Shown here one piece after another: positions 21,095 through 21,271 of a stretch of 21,271 nucleotides of DNA. The first letter of the stretch is position 1, and the number at the start of each line of letters is the position of its first letter. The position numbers were made by a program, and so were the translations under genes. Location of the stretch: positions 1-21,271 of IMG/VR virus record IMGVR_UViG_3300035698_035405. One strand, written 5' to 3'. The notes below the pieces were generated by a model. That model ran no database searches and was not told the DNA's origin. It saw only the letters and a program-made list of their open reading frames with translations. This DNA comes from a virus.

Positions 21095-21271
21095 ATGATG
21101 AGAAAACGGAGAGATTCAAGGTATCAAGACCCAAAAACCGGAGCAGCATTAGACGACAGTGGCAATAAGATTCCGGGGTTCAATGTGATGATTACACATT
21201 ACTGCCCTATTTGCAGTTCGTTGATGTGGCCCGGCGGTCACGAAATGTCGGGGAAATCATCGGAAGTTTGA
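21095..21271 (+). CDS. 58-residue protein with CxxC motif
   Basis: A short complete frame starting ATGATG (21095 or 21098), with AGGAAG about four bases upstream, ends in TGA at the last base of the window. The N-terminus is basic (MMRKRRDSRYQDPKTG). The core has HYCPICSSLMWPGGHE, with C-x2-C plus flanking His residues that could form half of a zinc ribbon. It sits nine bases after the methyltransferase-glycosyltransferase gene, so it is in the same operon. No family is recognised. The ribosome site and spacing make translation likely. Confidence 0.6.
   Translation: MMRKRRDSRYQDPKTGAALDDSGNKIPGFNVMITHYCPICSSLMWPGGHEMSGKSSEV

Noticed and set aside
1-21271. Contractile injection system, R-type tailocin or type VI-like cluster
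   Set aside because: No sheath or baseplate-wedge genes are present, and capsid, protease and connector genes show a headed siphovirus-type particle.
1-21271. Gene transfer agent instead of prophage
   Set aside because: Particle genes alone cannot separate the two; terminase, replication and integration genes are outside the window, so I do not claim it.

Overview
The window is the structural (late) gene block of a siphovirus-type, long non-contractile-tailed phage, most likely an integrated prophage or a phage-derived particle. It starts at the prohead protease and runs through the major capsid protein, neck proteins, tail tube, frameshifted tail-assembly chaperone, tape measure and tail-tip proteins. 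Portal, terminase, integrase and lysis genes are not in the window. Host evidence is indirect. Overall protein style, moderate base composition, tail proteins with secreted-protein-like beta repeats and a LamG domain, and Gly/Tyr-rich sequence remind me of planctomycete genomes (Gimesia-like), but nothing here proves this.

Layout. 1-3640: head genes (HK97-type protease with a long charged C-terminal extension, HK97-fold capsid protein, a probable decoration protein, a small protein). 3721-5813: tightly overlapping head-tail connector and tail-completion genes, ending in a Mu gpG-like virion morphogenesis protein. 5824-7572: tail tube, then a gpG/gpGT-type chaperone pair. The pair is joined by a textbook -1 slippery heptamer (A AAA AAC at 7180-7186) placed directly before the stop codon. 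7573-9990: a break in the operon. It holds an AT-rich cassette with candidate promoter and dyad operators, an AAA_14/DUF4143-type ATPase gene and a strong intrinsic terminator, followed by two small membrane-protein genes on the minus strand. 9991-19422: tape measure, a distal-tail-like protein, a large LamG-containing beta-repeat tail protein, a hub-like protein, and a Gly/Tyr-rich protein with pentapeptide repeats. 19442-21271: a methyltransferase-glycosyltransferase fusion with an N-terminal cysteine cluster, then a 58-residue CxxC protein.

How it fits together: the protease and capsid protein build the head, and the short overlapping genes make the neck and tail completion parts. The frameshift sets the ratio of the two chaperones that load tube subunits on the tape measure. 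The genes after the tape measure make the tail tip and host-binding parts, which the last enzymes may modify. The 7573-9990 insert has no structural role I can see and looks like cargo (moron genes).

Most notable: (i) the chaperone frameshift, which recovers 128 codons of conserved-looking sequence lacking a usable start; (ii) the self-contained ATPase cassette inside the tail operon; (iii) the minus-strand membrane pair next to it; (iv) the Gly/Tyr-rich tail protein; (v) the methyltransferase-glycosyltransferase fusion. All functional names come from reading translated sequence by eye; no database search was run.
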